A program made the translations under genes and the position numbers. DNA of 64,000 bases from Hygrophila difformis (taxonomy: Eukaryota; Streptophyta; Magnoliopsida; Lamiales; Acanthaceae): NCBI GenBank assembly GCA_030278955.1, contig JAOANR010000003.1, forward strand, positions 20,793,050 to 20,857,049, in the 5' to 3' direction. This document shows, piece after piece, positions 9,931 to 19,920 of the stretch (within the stretch, counting starts at the first letter, position 1; each line of letters starts with the position of its first letter). The notes under the pieces were generated by a model. It was not told the origin of the DNA, searched no databases, and was given only the letters and a program-made list of their open reading frames with translations.

Positions 9931-12159
9931 TGATGCACCCTGAGAAACCACATTTAAATAAGCTTAAATTATGATAAAAAGAACCTAAATTGTATGTATG
10001 AGATCCTATTTTATTGCTTTTTAGTGTACATTTCATGTGTTTTGTAAATATTAATAAGACTGCTTAATTTGAGCTTATTTGAGCTCAATTTACCTTGTTT
10101 TATGCTTTTTAATAAGACTTTGGCAATTCTAAGACATTGCAATGATGTTTCAGGCATTAAAAATGAAGAAAGAAGATGTTCGGAGGTCAAAGGATGCAAA
10201 ATTCGGAATTTTCAACACTGGAAGGCTCCAGAATGCGCCACATCAGCATGGCGGCGCATAAAAATGCTCTCCAGCGCCATTTTATGCGCCACTTCAACAC
10301 TTGGAGAAATTTCGGATGGAAAAGCTTCAGGATGCGCCATTCCTCCTTGGTGGCGCCTAAAACCACCTTTATGCGCCACTTTTTGCGCCACTTTCAGAAA
10401 TTTGAGGAAATTGTCAGAATGCGCCATTGCTTCTTGGCGGCGCATAAAATGCCCCTCCAGCGCCACTTTTTGCGCCGTTTTGGAAAATTCGGAAAATCAG
10501 CGTATGCGCCAGTTCTACTTGGTGGCGCCTAAAACCCTCTCCGAGCGCCATTTTATGCGCCGACGTCGCGGTTGAGCAGTTTCTTAACCTCCCGAACACG
10601 GTTTTAAGGCCCGTTTTTCTTCATTTCATCAGACGAGACTTACCATTCATCGAGAGAAACACTCTGAAACATTCTGCTAATGGGAGAAGAAGGCCAGAAA
10701 CACAAAATCATGCCGGAGGAATGCATCAAGGACGCTGTTCTGGGCGTGTTCTTCCTATTCTAGGTGTTGCCTTTCTTTTTCTTGCATTGTAATGAATTGA
10801 AATTGCCTCTAAAAATAATCTGCTATCATGTTCTTAATTTGTAGACGGATTTCTGTATTGTTCGTGTTAGAAGTGTTCTAGAACGGGAGTTCAGAATCAC
10901 TTTGAAGTACGAATTTATCTTTTATGGAAGCAATAATATGTCGATGTTTAATTCTGTAATCTGGATTAATTTGCTTTGATTGTTAGAATGTGGATTAGAA
11001 TCATGTATTGGCTACCAGAATTTGATCGATTATGAAGATTAGATGAAAATTTGGAATCTGCTATTTTATCTGTTTAATCTCAATTGATCGATTAATCTGC
11101 CATTATATTAAAATCTGTCTAAATTGGTTTAAGCGCCATTTTTGCCTGATCTTAGAAGTGAAAATTTCATGTTTAGGTGTAATCTGATTTTTAATCGATT
11201 AAGATAGATAAATCTGCTATTCTGCTAAAATCTGTATTAGGATTATATGTTAGAAATTCTTGAATTAATCGATCTTTCGTGTTTTATCAGATCTATGATT
11301 TAGAATATTAATCTGCTAAAAGCCTGACTGATCGATCAAACATAAATTTGCTATTTTTAGTAATCTGGCATTAATTCTAATCTGTCTGCATTTTAATATT
11401 ATTATTTAAATCCAGTTTACCATGTTTTATTATTATTTTACCATAATTATTAGATTATTTACACTGTTTAGCATAATTTGAATGTTAGAATCTAATTCAA
11501 TAAATTCTGCTTTGCTAAATTGGGAGATAAAAAGTAGAATTAATATTTTAGTACCGGAATTGGGAATAAATTACATTAAAAATGGATTCTAGCATGTGCA
11601 CAATGATTTGGGAAATGAAAAGTGCCTATTAATTGCTATAGGAAAATTTGTATGCTTGGAAAAGACTCAAATTTAGGCCTAGAATAATGATTGCTAAATG
11701 TTAGATAATCTAATCAGCTTCCATGAAGTCCGTTTAAGCATAATTTGGAATTTTAGTAGATTATTATATTTTTAATCTTTATAAAAATATTTAAACTTAA
11801 GAAATTGATTTTTAGAACATTGGGAAATGTCAAATTATTACACAATTTCTATTTTATAATAAAGATGGCAATTTTTAAAATATTACAAGCAACTCCCATT
11901 AGTATTTTTATCAATTAAAACTTTATTTGCTTTATTTTAATTTAATGTCACTATTTTAATTTAATCACCATTAGAATTAAACAAATCCTTTTTCAAAATA
12001 TAAAATATATTAAATAAACTTAAGAACAATTAAAATATTCTCCGGAATGAAATAATATTCTGAAATTCCCTTGGGTTCGACCCGGTATTCACCGGTTTTT
12101 ATTACTTGATGACAACCATCCGCTTGTGGTAAAATATGAGGGGTGAAAATCACGCATCA
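9931..12159 (+). repeat. 5' LTR, copy A
   Basis: 2229 bp beginning TGATGCACCC and ending CACGCATCA. It contains the four-unit GCGCC hairpin array (10229-10562), then a pyrimidine-rich stretch and a 27-codon ORF at 10680-10763 (MGEEGQKHKIMPEECIKD...), then a long AT-rich section. Bases A at 11295 and T at 11521 and GAGGGGTG near the end distinguish it from the 3' LTR. Confidence 0.95.
10229..10562 (+). repeat. GCGCC hairpin array, four units, in 5' LTR
   Basis: Four tandem units start with ATGCGCCA at 10233, 10332, 10419 and 10504 (spacing 99, 87 and 85). Each reads ATGCGCCA, about 12 bases, GGTGGCGCMTAAAA, about 8 bases, AGCGCCAYTTTWTGCGCC. The first two motifs form an ATGCGCC/GGCGCAT stem. 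The last unit ends GCGCCGACGTCGCGGTTGA. Related four-unit arrays precede both extra ORFs of the element. Confidence 0.9.
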
Positions 12160-12165
12160 AGTTTT

Positions 12166-12183
12166 TGGCGCCGTTGCCGGGGA
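12166..12183 (+). other. Primer binding site, tRNA-Asp type
   Basis: TGGCGCCGTTGCCGGGGA, six bases after the LTR, is complementary to the 3' end of plant tRNA-Asp, where reverse transcription would start. This primer is usual for Athila/Tat elements. Confidence 0.93.
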
Positions 12184-12290
12184 ATTTGTTGTGAATTTTT
12201 AATTGTTTTTAGTTTATTAATTTAAATCTATTAAGTTAAATATTAATTTAACTGTTACTTATTGTATTTTATTTTTATTTAACATTTGCA

Positions 12291-13460
12291 GTGCGAAGCA
12301 AGCAAGCAGAAATAGCTTATGATCCTGAAATTGAGCGTACTCTTAGAGCTATTAGATTAGGAAAACGTAGGAGACCAGCTCAGTTGGAAATTTTAATTAA
12401 TTCATCCTCTGATGAAGAAAACTATTCTCCAACGACTGGAGTTTCAACAAATCTTACTAATCAATTAGTTGCTCAGTTCAATAGGTTAAACATGGCAGCG
12501 AATGATAATGATAATCAGGGTAATAATGGAGGTAACGGTGGTGATTTGGAGCATGATGATCAAGCTGAAATGACCATTGAAGAACACTTACAAGGAACTA
12601 GTGGAAATCTGCTTAATAGAACTCCTAGGCCTGATGTAGATGCTTTAAGCTTTACCCTTCAGCCTGCACTAATTACTATGGTTCAAGCTAATCAATATAA
12701 TGGATCACCTACGAATGATGCTGTAGAACACATAAGGAACTTTCTAGACTATTGTGATACAGTGAAAATAAATGGTGTTACTAGTGATGAAATTAAGTTG
12801 AGATTGTTCTCGTTTTCACTTAGAGATAAGGCTAAAACTTGGTACAACTCACTTCAATTAAGGGATGTCACTACTTGGGATAAAATGTTAGAAGCTTTCT
12901 TAGAACAGTTCTTCCCACCATCTAAGGTTATTGAATTACAAGAAAAAATCAAAGAATTTGTGCAAGATGAGGGTGAAACTTTGCTTGAAGCATGGGATAG
13001 ATATAATACTTTATTAGCACGATGCCCGAATCATGGCTTTGAAGATTGGCAGCAGATGCACTTCTTCTACAATGGGTTGATTGATCATTGGAGGAACTTG
13101 TTGGATGCAGCGGCTGGAGATTCTTTTCTATCTATAGGACCTTCTAGAGCTAAAGAAATAATTGAGAAAAAGATTTCTAATATGAAAAAATTTCCTGGTA
13201 AGAAAAATGCTAGAAATAAAACAAAAGGGGGAATCTATGAGGTAGAAAAGGCAGTTGCTATAGATTCTAAGTTAGATGCTTTGATGAGGGAAGTTTCTAC
13301 GCTTAAGAAAGGTCAAGCTAAAGTTGTGAGATGCGGCATTTGTCATGGACCTCACGAGTCATCAGCTTGTCACTTGCTTGATCAAGGACTTCAAGAGACT
13401 ATGCAGTGTGAGAGCACTGAGGAGCAAGTGGAAGATGTGAACTACATGGGAAATAGGTAG
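12291..13460 (+). CDS. gag: Gag polyprotein of Athila-like element
   Basis: Gag packages the element RNA in virus-like particles. The frame has no ATG at its start: it is open from 12252, begins in the family sense around GTG-CGA at 12291 (RSKQAEIAYDPEIERTLRA), and the first in-frame ATG is codon 68. The retrotransposon gag domain covers about residues 165-280 (LFSFSLRDKAKTWYNSL, WDRYNTLLARCP). A zinc-knuckle-like CX2CX3HX4C lies near 348-360 (CGICHGPHESSAC). The sequence just before the frame, TTTAACATTTGCAG|TG, looks like a 3' splice site, so a spliced leader might supply the start. The ORF ends at an amber codon, after which the same frame continues into pol. Confidence 0.85.
   Translation: MRSKQAEIAYDPEIERTLRAIRLGKRRRPAQLEILINSSSDEENYSPTTGVSTNLTNQLVAQFNRLNMAANDNDNQGNNGGNGGDLEHDDQAEMTIEEHLQGTSGNLLNRTPRPDVDALSFTLQPALITMVQANQYNGSPTNDAVEHIRNFLDYCDTVKINGVTSDEIKLRLFSFSLRDKAKTWYNSLQLRDVTTWDKMLEAFLEQFFPPSKVIELQEKIKEFVQDEGETLLEAWDRYNTLLARCPNHGFEDWQQMHFFYNGLIDHWRNLLDAAAGDSFLSIGPSRAKEIIEKKISNMKKFPGKKNARNKTKGGIYEVEKAVAIDSKLDALMREVSTLKKGQAKVVRCGICHGPHESSACHLLDQGLQETMQCESTEEQVEDVNYMGNR
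13458..13460 (+). other. In-frame amber codon between gag and pol
   Basis: TAG followed by CAG-AAT-TAC. Gag (12291) and pol share the same frame, and no other stop occurs from 12252 to 17910. The TAG-CAG context partly resembles leaky CAR-YYA read-through contexts. It could regulate the Gag:Pol ratio or be a simple nonsense mutation; the sequence alone cannot decide. Confidence 0.6.
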
Positions 13461-16400
13461 CAGAATTACAACCAAAACCGACCTCAAAACCAAAATTTCT
13501 ACCCTAATCAAAACTCTCAATTCCAACAAAACACTTATCCACAAAACAACCGTCAATCTTATCCACAAAACCAAAATCAAAATTACCCAAATCAAAATCA
13601 AAACTTTCAAAACCAAAATCAAAATCAGAATCAAAACTTTAATCAAAACAGAAATCAAAATCAGTCCTTCTACCCTAACCAACAACCTAGGAACTTTCAA
13701 CCTCAACAACAGCTGCAACAAAATCAAGTAAGTGATGAAGTTAATTTAAAAGAGTTAATGAGCACAATCGTGTCTCAACAACAAACAATTCAGCAAATGC
13801 AAGCCTCAATGAGAAATCTAGAAGTACAAGTTGGTCAAATTGCTAGGGACACTTCAAATAGACAGCAAGGAACACTACCAAGCATGCCTGATCCTAATCC
13901 AAAAGAGCAATGTAAAGCAATCACTTTAAGGAATAAAAAGGAATTACCTAATCCTTACCCTACCTTAGATGATCCAGAGGTTTCAGCTGATACTGTAGAC
14001 GATCAAGGTGAGGATGCAGAGAAAGAAAGTCAGCAGAAGGATTCTGAGGAGCCTAAGGAGAGTGAGAGCGTTAGTGTTGATAGGAGTAAGGATAAGGGAA
14101 AGTCTATTGTTCCAGTTAAGTCATATCAGCCACCTATCCCTTACCCACAGCGTCTTAAAAAGGCTAAGGAAGATAAAGATTATGCTAAATTCTTAGAAGT
14201 CTTTAAGAATTTAAGAATTGATATTCCTTTCTCTGATGCTATAGCACAAATGCCCGTCTATGCTAAGTTTTTAAAAGAAATTCTATCAAAAAAGAGGAGT
14301 GTTGATGATGAAGAGAAAGTGACACTGACAGGGGAATGCAGTGCAATCTTACAAAGAAGGCAACCTGTTAAACAAAAAGATCCTGGGAGCTACACTATTC
14401 CGTGCATTATAGGCACTAAAGAGTTCAACAAAGCCTTGTGTGATCTCGGGTCTAGTATTAATCTGATGCCTCTACATGTCTTTAGAGAACTAGGAGTAGG
14501 AGTTGTGAAGCCTACTAGGATGCAGCTACAGCTTGCTGATAGATCCATTAGGACTCCTTTAGGCATTGTAGAAGATGTTCCTGTTCAAGTAGAGAGCTTC
14601 ATTTTCCCTGTTGATTTTGTTGTTCTTGATATGGAAAAGGACATTGATATCCCTCTGATTTTAGGTAGACCATTTCTTCAAACTGGTAGGGCTATGGTAG
14701 ACATGGATGATGGTAAAATTACACTTAAAGTAGGTAATGAACAAGTGTCGTTTGACATTTCTAAGACAACTAAAACACAACACGCTAGTTCTGACACCTA
14801 CCCGTGTAATAGAGTCACAGCCATCTATCAGGAGGATGAGGTGATTGAGAGAGAGTTCTTTGCTAGACACGATCCCTATAGGAAATTTGAGCAGTTAGTG
14901 GAGAGTTGTGAAGACTTAGCTGAAAGTAAGTGTGAGGGAGGATTACCTGTGCAAGTAACATGTGCAATTGAAGAATCCAAATTAGTTCCGTCTGTTGAAA
15001 AGCCACCTACGTTGACATTGAAGGAGCTGCCATCACACTTGAGGTATGTTTTTCTTGGTGAGAATGACACTTTACCTGTTATTGCAAGTAATAAATTAAA
15101 TGATGATCAATTGAATGCATTAACCCAAGTGTTGAGTAAGCATGTTAGAGCAATAGGTTGGACAATAGCTGATATCAAGGGACTGAGTCCAGCATTGTGC
15201 ACACATCGGATTTACATGGAGGAGGACGACAAGCCAGTTAGACAACCCCAAAGGAGATTGAATCCACATCTACAAGAAGCTGTAAGAGCAGAGGTGATTA
15301 AACTACTCGATGCAGGTATTATCTATCCTATTTCTGATAGTCAATGGGTTAGTCTAGTACAAGTAGTGCCTAAAAAGGGAGGTATGACTGTTATTAGAAA
15401 TGAAAATGGTGAATTAGTACCTACTAGACCTACTACTGGATGGCGTGTTTGCATTGATTATAGGAGATTGAATGATAAAACTAGGAAAGATCATTTTCCG
15501 TTGCCTTTTATTGATCAAATGCTAGAGCGTTTAGCTGGTCATGAATTTTATTGCTTTTTAGATGGCTATTCTGGTTATAATCAAGTTCCAATTGCACCTG
15601 AGGATCAAGATAAAACGACTTTTACATGTCCTTACGGTACATTTGCATATAGGAGAATGCCATTTGGTCTGTGTAATGCTCCAGCTACATTTCAGAGATG
15701 CATGATGTCTATATTTTCTGATTTAATTGAGACATGCATTGAGGTATTTATGGATGATTTTTCTGTATTCGGGTCTGATTTTGAAAAATGTTTAATTAAT
15801 CTGGAAAAAGTTCTGATTAGATGTGAAGAATCAAATTTAGTTCTTAATTGGGAAAAATGTCATTTTATGGTTAATGAAGGAATTGTCTTAGGACATAGAA
15901 TTTCTAAAAATGGCATTGAAGTTGATAGGGCTAAAGTAGAAGTAATTGCTAAAATTCCACCTCCTACTAATTTAAAAACTTTGAGAAGTTTTCTGGGACA
16001 TGCTGGATTTTATAGGAGATTTATAAAGGATTTTTCAAAAATTGGATTGCCCCTGTTTAAATTGTTGTGCAAAGATGTGGAGTTTAACTTTTCTGATGAA
16101 TGTGTTGAGGCGTTCAATAGGATCAAGGAAGCACTGATAACTGCACCAATTATTCAGCCACCGGACTGGAGCCTGCCATTTGAGATCATGAGCGACGCTA
16201 GTGACTCTGCTGTTGGTGCAGTACTGGGTCAACGAAAGGATAAGAGACTTCATGTTATTTATTATGCTAGTCAGGCTTTAAATTCTGCACAAAGAAATTA
16301 TGCTACCACTGAAAAAGAATTATTGTCTGTTGTGTATGCATGTGAGAAGTTTAGGCCTTATCTGATTGGTTCTAAAACTGTAGTTTACACTGATCATGCT

Positions 16401-17912
16401 GCAATTAAATATTTGTTTACAAAGAAAGATGCTAAGCCTCGGTTGATTCGATGGGTATTATTGTTACAGGAATTTGACTTAGAAATTAAAGATAGAAAAG
16501 GTGAAGAAAATCCTGTAGCTGATCACTTGTCGAGATTAGAGCATGAAAAAGGGGAAGAAAAATTAATAAATGATGCATTTCCTGATGAAAATTTGTATTT
16601 AATTAATAATACTTCCTCTGATCCTTGGTTTGCTGATTTTGTAAATTATTTAGCATGTGGTGTAATTCCTGATCATTTAAAATGGCATAGTCAAAAGCAA
16701 AAATTTAAAACTGATGCTAAGTATTTTATTTGGGATGAGCCTTATTTGTTTAGACTGTGTGCAGACCAGATTATAAGGAGATGCATCCCGGATGAGGACT
16801 TTGAGAAAGTTTTAAAAGCATGCCATGAAGGACTTGGAGGAGGACATGTTGGACCGAATAGGACAGCTCACAAGGTACTTGAAGGTGGTTTATTTTGGCC
16901 TAATATTTATAGGGATGCTAGATCATTTGTGCAAAAATGTGACATATGTCAAAGGGCCGGTAATATCACTAAAAGAGATGAAATGCCTTTAAAAGGAATT
17001 ATGCCTGTTGAGTTGTTTGATTTGTGGGGGATTGACTTCATGGGTCCATTTCCACCATCTAATGGGAAATTATATGTTTTAGTTGCTGTAGAATATGTGT
17101 CAAAATGGGTAGAAGCTGAAGCTTGTGTGTTGAATGATGCTAAACAAGTAATTAAATTTTTGAAAAAGCAAATTTTTACCCGTTTTGGTGTGCCTAAAGC
17201 AATCATTAGTGATGGTGGATCTCATTTTGTCAATAGGGCTGTTAATCAACTGTTATCTAGATTTCATGTTCATCATAGGATAACAACACCCTATCATCCT
17301 CAAGCCAATGGACAAGTAGAAGTCACTAATCGCGAGATCAAAAAGGTTTTGGAAGCTACTGTAGGAAAATCTAGAAAAGAATGGGCTTTTAAGTTAGATG
17401 AAGCATTATGGGCTTATAGAACAGCTTTTAAAACACCCATAGGGATGACCCCGTTTAAATTGGTTTATGGTAAAGCTTGTCACTTGCCTTTTGAACTTGA
17501 GTTTAAGTCGCTTTGGGCTATGAAGAAATTAAATTTCGAATTTAAGGAAGCTCAAGAGAAAAGAAAGGTAGATCTTAATGAGTTAGAAGAAATGAGACGT
17601 CATGCTTATGATAATGCTCTAATTTATAAAGAAAGAACAAAGCTTTATCATGATAAAATGCTTAGGCCTAAGGTGTTTGAAGCGGGTCAATTAGTGCTTT
17701 TATATAATTCTAGATTTAAAGTGTTTCCTGGGAAATTGAAAACGAAGTGGTCAGGACCTTTTAGGATTGCGAAGGTGTTGGATAATGGTGCAGTAGTTTT
17801 AAAAGCTGATGATGAAAGGGAATTCACTGTAAATGGTCAAAGACTTAAACATTATTTTGGAGATGAAGTTAAATTCATCGAACAAATTAATGTTAAGCCT
17901 TTGGTTGTTTAA
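13461..17912 (+). CDS. pol: Pol polyprotein: protease, RT, RNase H, integrase
   Basis: The frame continues from gag through an Asn/Gln-rich linker (13461-13730). Numbering from the ATG at 13758 (1384 residues): aspartic protease [11 protein letters not shown] at about 228; reverse transcriptase with FLDGYSG (Asp 602) and FMDD (Asp 666-667); RNase H starting [15 protein letters not shown] (Asp 813); integrase zinc finger HX..HX..CX2C ending CDICQR (about 1022-1065); integrase catalytic triad Asp1093, Asp1152 and Glu1188, a DD35E spacing. The C-terminus, [20 protein letters not shown], has no chromodomain. All catalytic residues are present, so the enzyme set looks competent. Expression needs read-through of the amber codon at 13458, or internal initiation. 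Confidence 0.93.
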   Translation, partial: QNYNQNRPQNQNFYPNQNSQFQQNTYPQNNRQSYPQNQNQNYPNQNQNFQNQNQNQNQNFNQNRNQNQSFYPNQQPRNFQPQQQLQQNQVSDEVNLKELMSTIVSQQQTIQQMQASMRNLEVQVGQIARDTSNRQQGTLPSMPDPNPKEQCKAITLRNKKELPNPYPTLDDPEVSADTVDDQGEDAEKESQQKDSEEPKESESVSVDRSKDKGKSIVPVKSYQPPIPYPQRLKKAKEDKDYAKFLEVFKNLRIDIPFSDAIAQMPVYAKFLKEILSKKRSVDDEEKVTLTGECSAILQRRQPVKQKDPGSYTIPCIIGTKEFNKALCDLGSSINLMPLHVFRELGVGVVKPTRMQLQLADRSIRTPLGIVEDVPVQVESFIFPVDFVVLDMEKDIDIPLILGRPFLQTGRAMVDMDDGKITLKVGNEQVSFDISKTTKTQHASSDTYPCNRVTAIYQEDEVIEREFFARHDPYRKFEQLVESCEDLAESKCEGGLPVQVTCAIEESKLVPSVEKPPTLTLKELPSHLRYVFLGENDTLPVIASNKLNDDQLNALTQVLSKHVRAIGWTIADIKGLSPALCTHRIYMEEDDKPVRQPQRRLNPHLQEAVRAEVIKLLDAGIIYPISDSQWVSLVQVVPKKGGMTVIRNENGELVPTRPTTGWRVCIDYRRLNDKTRKDHFPLPFIDQMLERLAGHEFYCFLDGYSGYNQVPIAPEDQDKTTFTCPYGTFAYRRMPFGLCNAPATFQRCMMSIFSDLIETCIEVFMDDFSVFGSDFEKCLINLEKVLIRCEESNLVLNWEKCHFMVNEGIVLGHRISKNGIEVDRAKVEVIAKIPPPTNLKTLRSFLGHAGFYRRFIKDFSKIGLPLFKLLCKDVEFNFSDECVEAFNRIKEALITAPIIQPPDWSLPFEIMSDASDSAVGAVLGQRKDKRLHVIYYASQALNSAQRNYATTEKELLSVVYACEKFRPYLIGSKTVVYTDHAAIKYLFTKKDAKPRLIRWVLLLQEFDLEIKDRKGEENPVADHLSRLEHEKGEEKLINDAFPDENLYLINNTSSDPWFADFVNYLACGVIPDHLKWHSQKQKFKTDAKYFIWDEPYLFRLCADQIIRRCIPDEDFEKVLKACHEGLGGGHVGPNRTAHKVLEGGLFWPNIYRDARSFVQKCDICQRAGNITKRDEMPLKGIMPVELFDLWGIDFMGPFPPSNGKLYVLVAVEYVSKWVEAEACVLNDAKQVIKFLKKQIFTRFGVPKAIISDGGSHFVNRAVNQLLSRFHVHHRITTPYHPQANGQVEVTNREIKKVLEATVGKSRKEWAFKLDEALWAYRTAFKTPIGMTPFKLVYGKACHLPFELEFKSLWAMKKLNFEFKEAQEKRKVDLNELEEMRRHAYDNALIYKERTKLYHDKMLRPKVFEAGQLVLLYNSRFKVFPGKLKTKWSGPFRIAKVLDNGAVVLKADDEREFTVNGQRLKHYFGDEVKFIEQINVKPLVV

Positions 17913-18424
17913 ATCTGCTTATTGAAGTAAAAGCATTGCATGTTTAATTACGTTGAGTTTTGATTTATTAAAATTTATAAAAACCAATAAAAATTATAAA
18001 ATGGCAGAAAAAGACAAAAATATTTTGCATTTTATTGCTTATGTGCTTTTAGTTGTTTTACTGCTTTTATTAATGTAAGTCGTGTTTTCATTTTAATTAT
18101 GCTGTTTAATTGTTATGCTATGTATTGTATGTGTTCAATAAATTGAGTAGGACATTGCTTTGAATTGGAATAAGTAGCAAAATATTGAGAAATGATAGAC
18201 TTGTGTGTGCTTGGAGTATTGATCTTGAATTGTGCATTTTTGACTCGGTGATGAGTTGAGGAGGAGGATATATATGGACTAGTTGATTTAATTGAGGAGA
18301 ATTATGATCCGGGAGGATTTAGGGAGGTTACATTTGCTAAATCTGACTTGCTAACCTTAGGGAGTGTATTGACTATCATTTTGGTGAAGTTTGAGCTGAA
18401 ATTCGAGTGCCACATACTCAGTTT
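17913..18424. other. Spacer after pol
   Basis: About 510 bp of AT-rich non-coding sequence between the pol stop and the second hairpin array. No ORF or motif was recognised. Confidence 0.5.
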
Positions 18425-18757
18425 AGGCGCCACACCTTCTTGGTGGCGCCCAAAACCAAGCTCAGGCGCCATTTTATGCACCAATTTCGACCTTGGAAAA
18501 GTTTTAAGTCAGTTTTTGCGCCACATATGCTTTGTGGCGCATAAAACTACTCTCTAGCGCCAAAAATTGCGCCACATTTAAACTTGGAAAAAATTGAAGT
18601 CAGGTTATGCGCCACTTCTTCTTGGTGGCGCATAAAATCACTCCCGAGCGCCGTTGGACGCGCCATGTTTGGACTTGGGATTTTTCAGAAAAAACCCAGG
18701 CGCCACTTGTACTGAGTGGCGCCTAAAACACCATCGAAGCGCCATTTCTGGCGCCGA
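18425..18757 (+). repeat. GCGCC hairpin array, four units, upstream of the 640-codon ORF
   Basis: Four diverged units of the LTR-type repeat: GGCGCCACACC...GGTGGCGCCC, TGCGCCACATA...TGTGGCGCAT, TGCGCCACTTC...GGTGGCGCAT and GGCGCCACTTG...AGTGGCGCCT, each followed by AAAA and AGCGCC- or GGCGCC-type motifs. The array ends GCGCCGACCCGCAGGTTGA, parallel to the end of the LTR array (GCGCCGACGTCGCGGTTGA). It probably arose as a copy of the LTR module. Confidence 0.88.
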
Positions 18758-19920
18758 CCCGCAGGTTGAAGGGTCCTGACCCGGTCCAATCGGGAATTAA
18801 ACCCCAAAAATCTATTTTTCTCCTCATTCTTGCAAATCGACCGAGACTACTCCTTCCTCCTTCTTCTCTTCCACCGAGCGCCATTCTCCCTTCCAAGCGA
18901 CACCATCCGCGCCATTTTGGTAAGAATTCTTCCAATTCTTGTTTCTTCCTATTAATTCTTACCTACATTGTCAATTCTCATTCCAAAATCCCCAATTTTT
19001 TCTTGTTCAATCAAATTAGGGTTCAAGAACCCTAGTTTTCCAATTTTGGAGATTCCTCTTCAAAGTGTTCAAATCCTTCAATCTAGGTAAGAATGGCTAT
19101 CCTAATTCAATTGTTATCATAATTTAGTGCTTTGGAATGCATTAATTTTGGTATTGGTATTGTTACTTGAATTTTGGGTTTTTGTAGAATGTGGGATAAA
19201 ATTTGATTTTGATTATATAAATTCTTGTCTAGTTTGAACAAAATGTTGTAGAACATGGTTGGAATGCATAATGTGAAATTTTTGGATTAATCTTAAAAAG
19301 TTGGAATTTTTGAGAATTATTAAATCTGAAAATTATTTTTAAATTGATTAAAATGGCATTTTTGGTTAATTAAAGGGATGAAACATTACTAGAATATGTC
19401 ATTTTAGTTATATTAAAAATGTAAAGTTATTTTCTTGTCAAAAATTCCATGTTTTTCATAATGTGAGTTAATTAAACCATGTTTTGATAAAAACTCTCTT
19501 ATTTGTAATTTATTTAATTTAAATAGTTTAATTTGTCCTATAAATAAATTGGAATGGATTTAAATATTAATTTAAAACCATTTAGGATAAACTAGTTTAT
19601 TAAGTTAGGTTATTTTATTTATTAAATCTGGAAATTTAATAAAATGAGAGTTTTTATTAAAAAAGTGGTTCTAAATGTGAGTTCTAAACTTTGGGATAAA
19701 ATGGATTATTTCTCTAAACAAAGTTTAGGATTTATGAACCTTAAAATGCAACATTTTGGTCATTGAGTCATATAAATCTCACATTCTAGGTTGATGTATA
19801 TGTTTGCTTTATACTTAACACTTAAGTTAAACCTATGGTTTAAACTTAAGTGTGAGGATGGGAGGCAATGCATATATATGATACTAATCCATCATTTTTG
19901 TACAATCAGGTGCCAATATA
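18758..19920 (+). promoter_or_regulatory. Leader with candidate intron for the 640-codon ORF
   Basis: After the array comes a pyrimidine-rich stretch (18810-19080) with donors GGTAAGAATT (intron from 18920) and CTAGGTAAGAATGG (intron from 19087). An AT-rich section follows, and then a strong 3' splice site: branch-point-like TACTAAT at 19882-19888 and TTTTTGTACAATCAG ending at 19909, eleven bases before the ATG at 19921. This is the layout of a gene with a 5' UTR intron (19087-19909, 823 bp). Splicing itself is inferred. Confidence 0.55.
19819..19863 (+). other. Hairpin with internal copy of the PPT-region motif
   Basis: CACTTAAGTTAAACC (19819-19833) pairs with GGTTTAAACTTAAGTG (19837-19852). 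The sequence TTAAGTGTGAGGATG at 19846-19860 is identical to the 15 bases just before the 3' LTR (25795-25809), where plus-strand DNA synthesis should be primed. It may be a central PPT or a relic of an older element end. Confidence 0.6.

Noticed and set aside
10229..10562. CRISPR-like regular repeats
   Set aside because: Repeats are palindromic halves with variable spacing inside a plant LTR; there are no unique spacers of fixed length and no cas genes.
10069..10575. ORFs of 168, 118 and 84 codons running through the LTR hairpin array
   Set aside because: The array repeats lack stops in several frames on both strands at once; the translations are just the repeat (RMRH, ERHFMRR) and match no protein.
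11149..11160. Lone AAGCGCCATTTTTG in the LTR as a fifth array unit
   Set aside because: It lacks the partner GGCGC motif and sits 590 bases away from the array.
13362..13727. Leu/Val/Ile-rich minus ORF opposite the gag-pol linker
   Set aside because: Complement of the Asn/Gln-rich linker; not a membrane protein gene.
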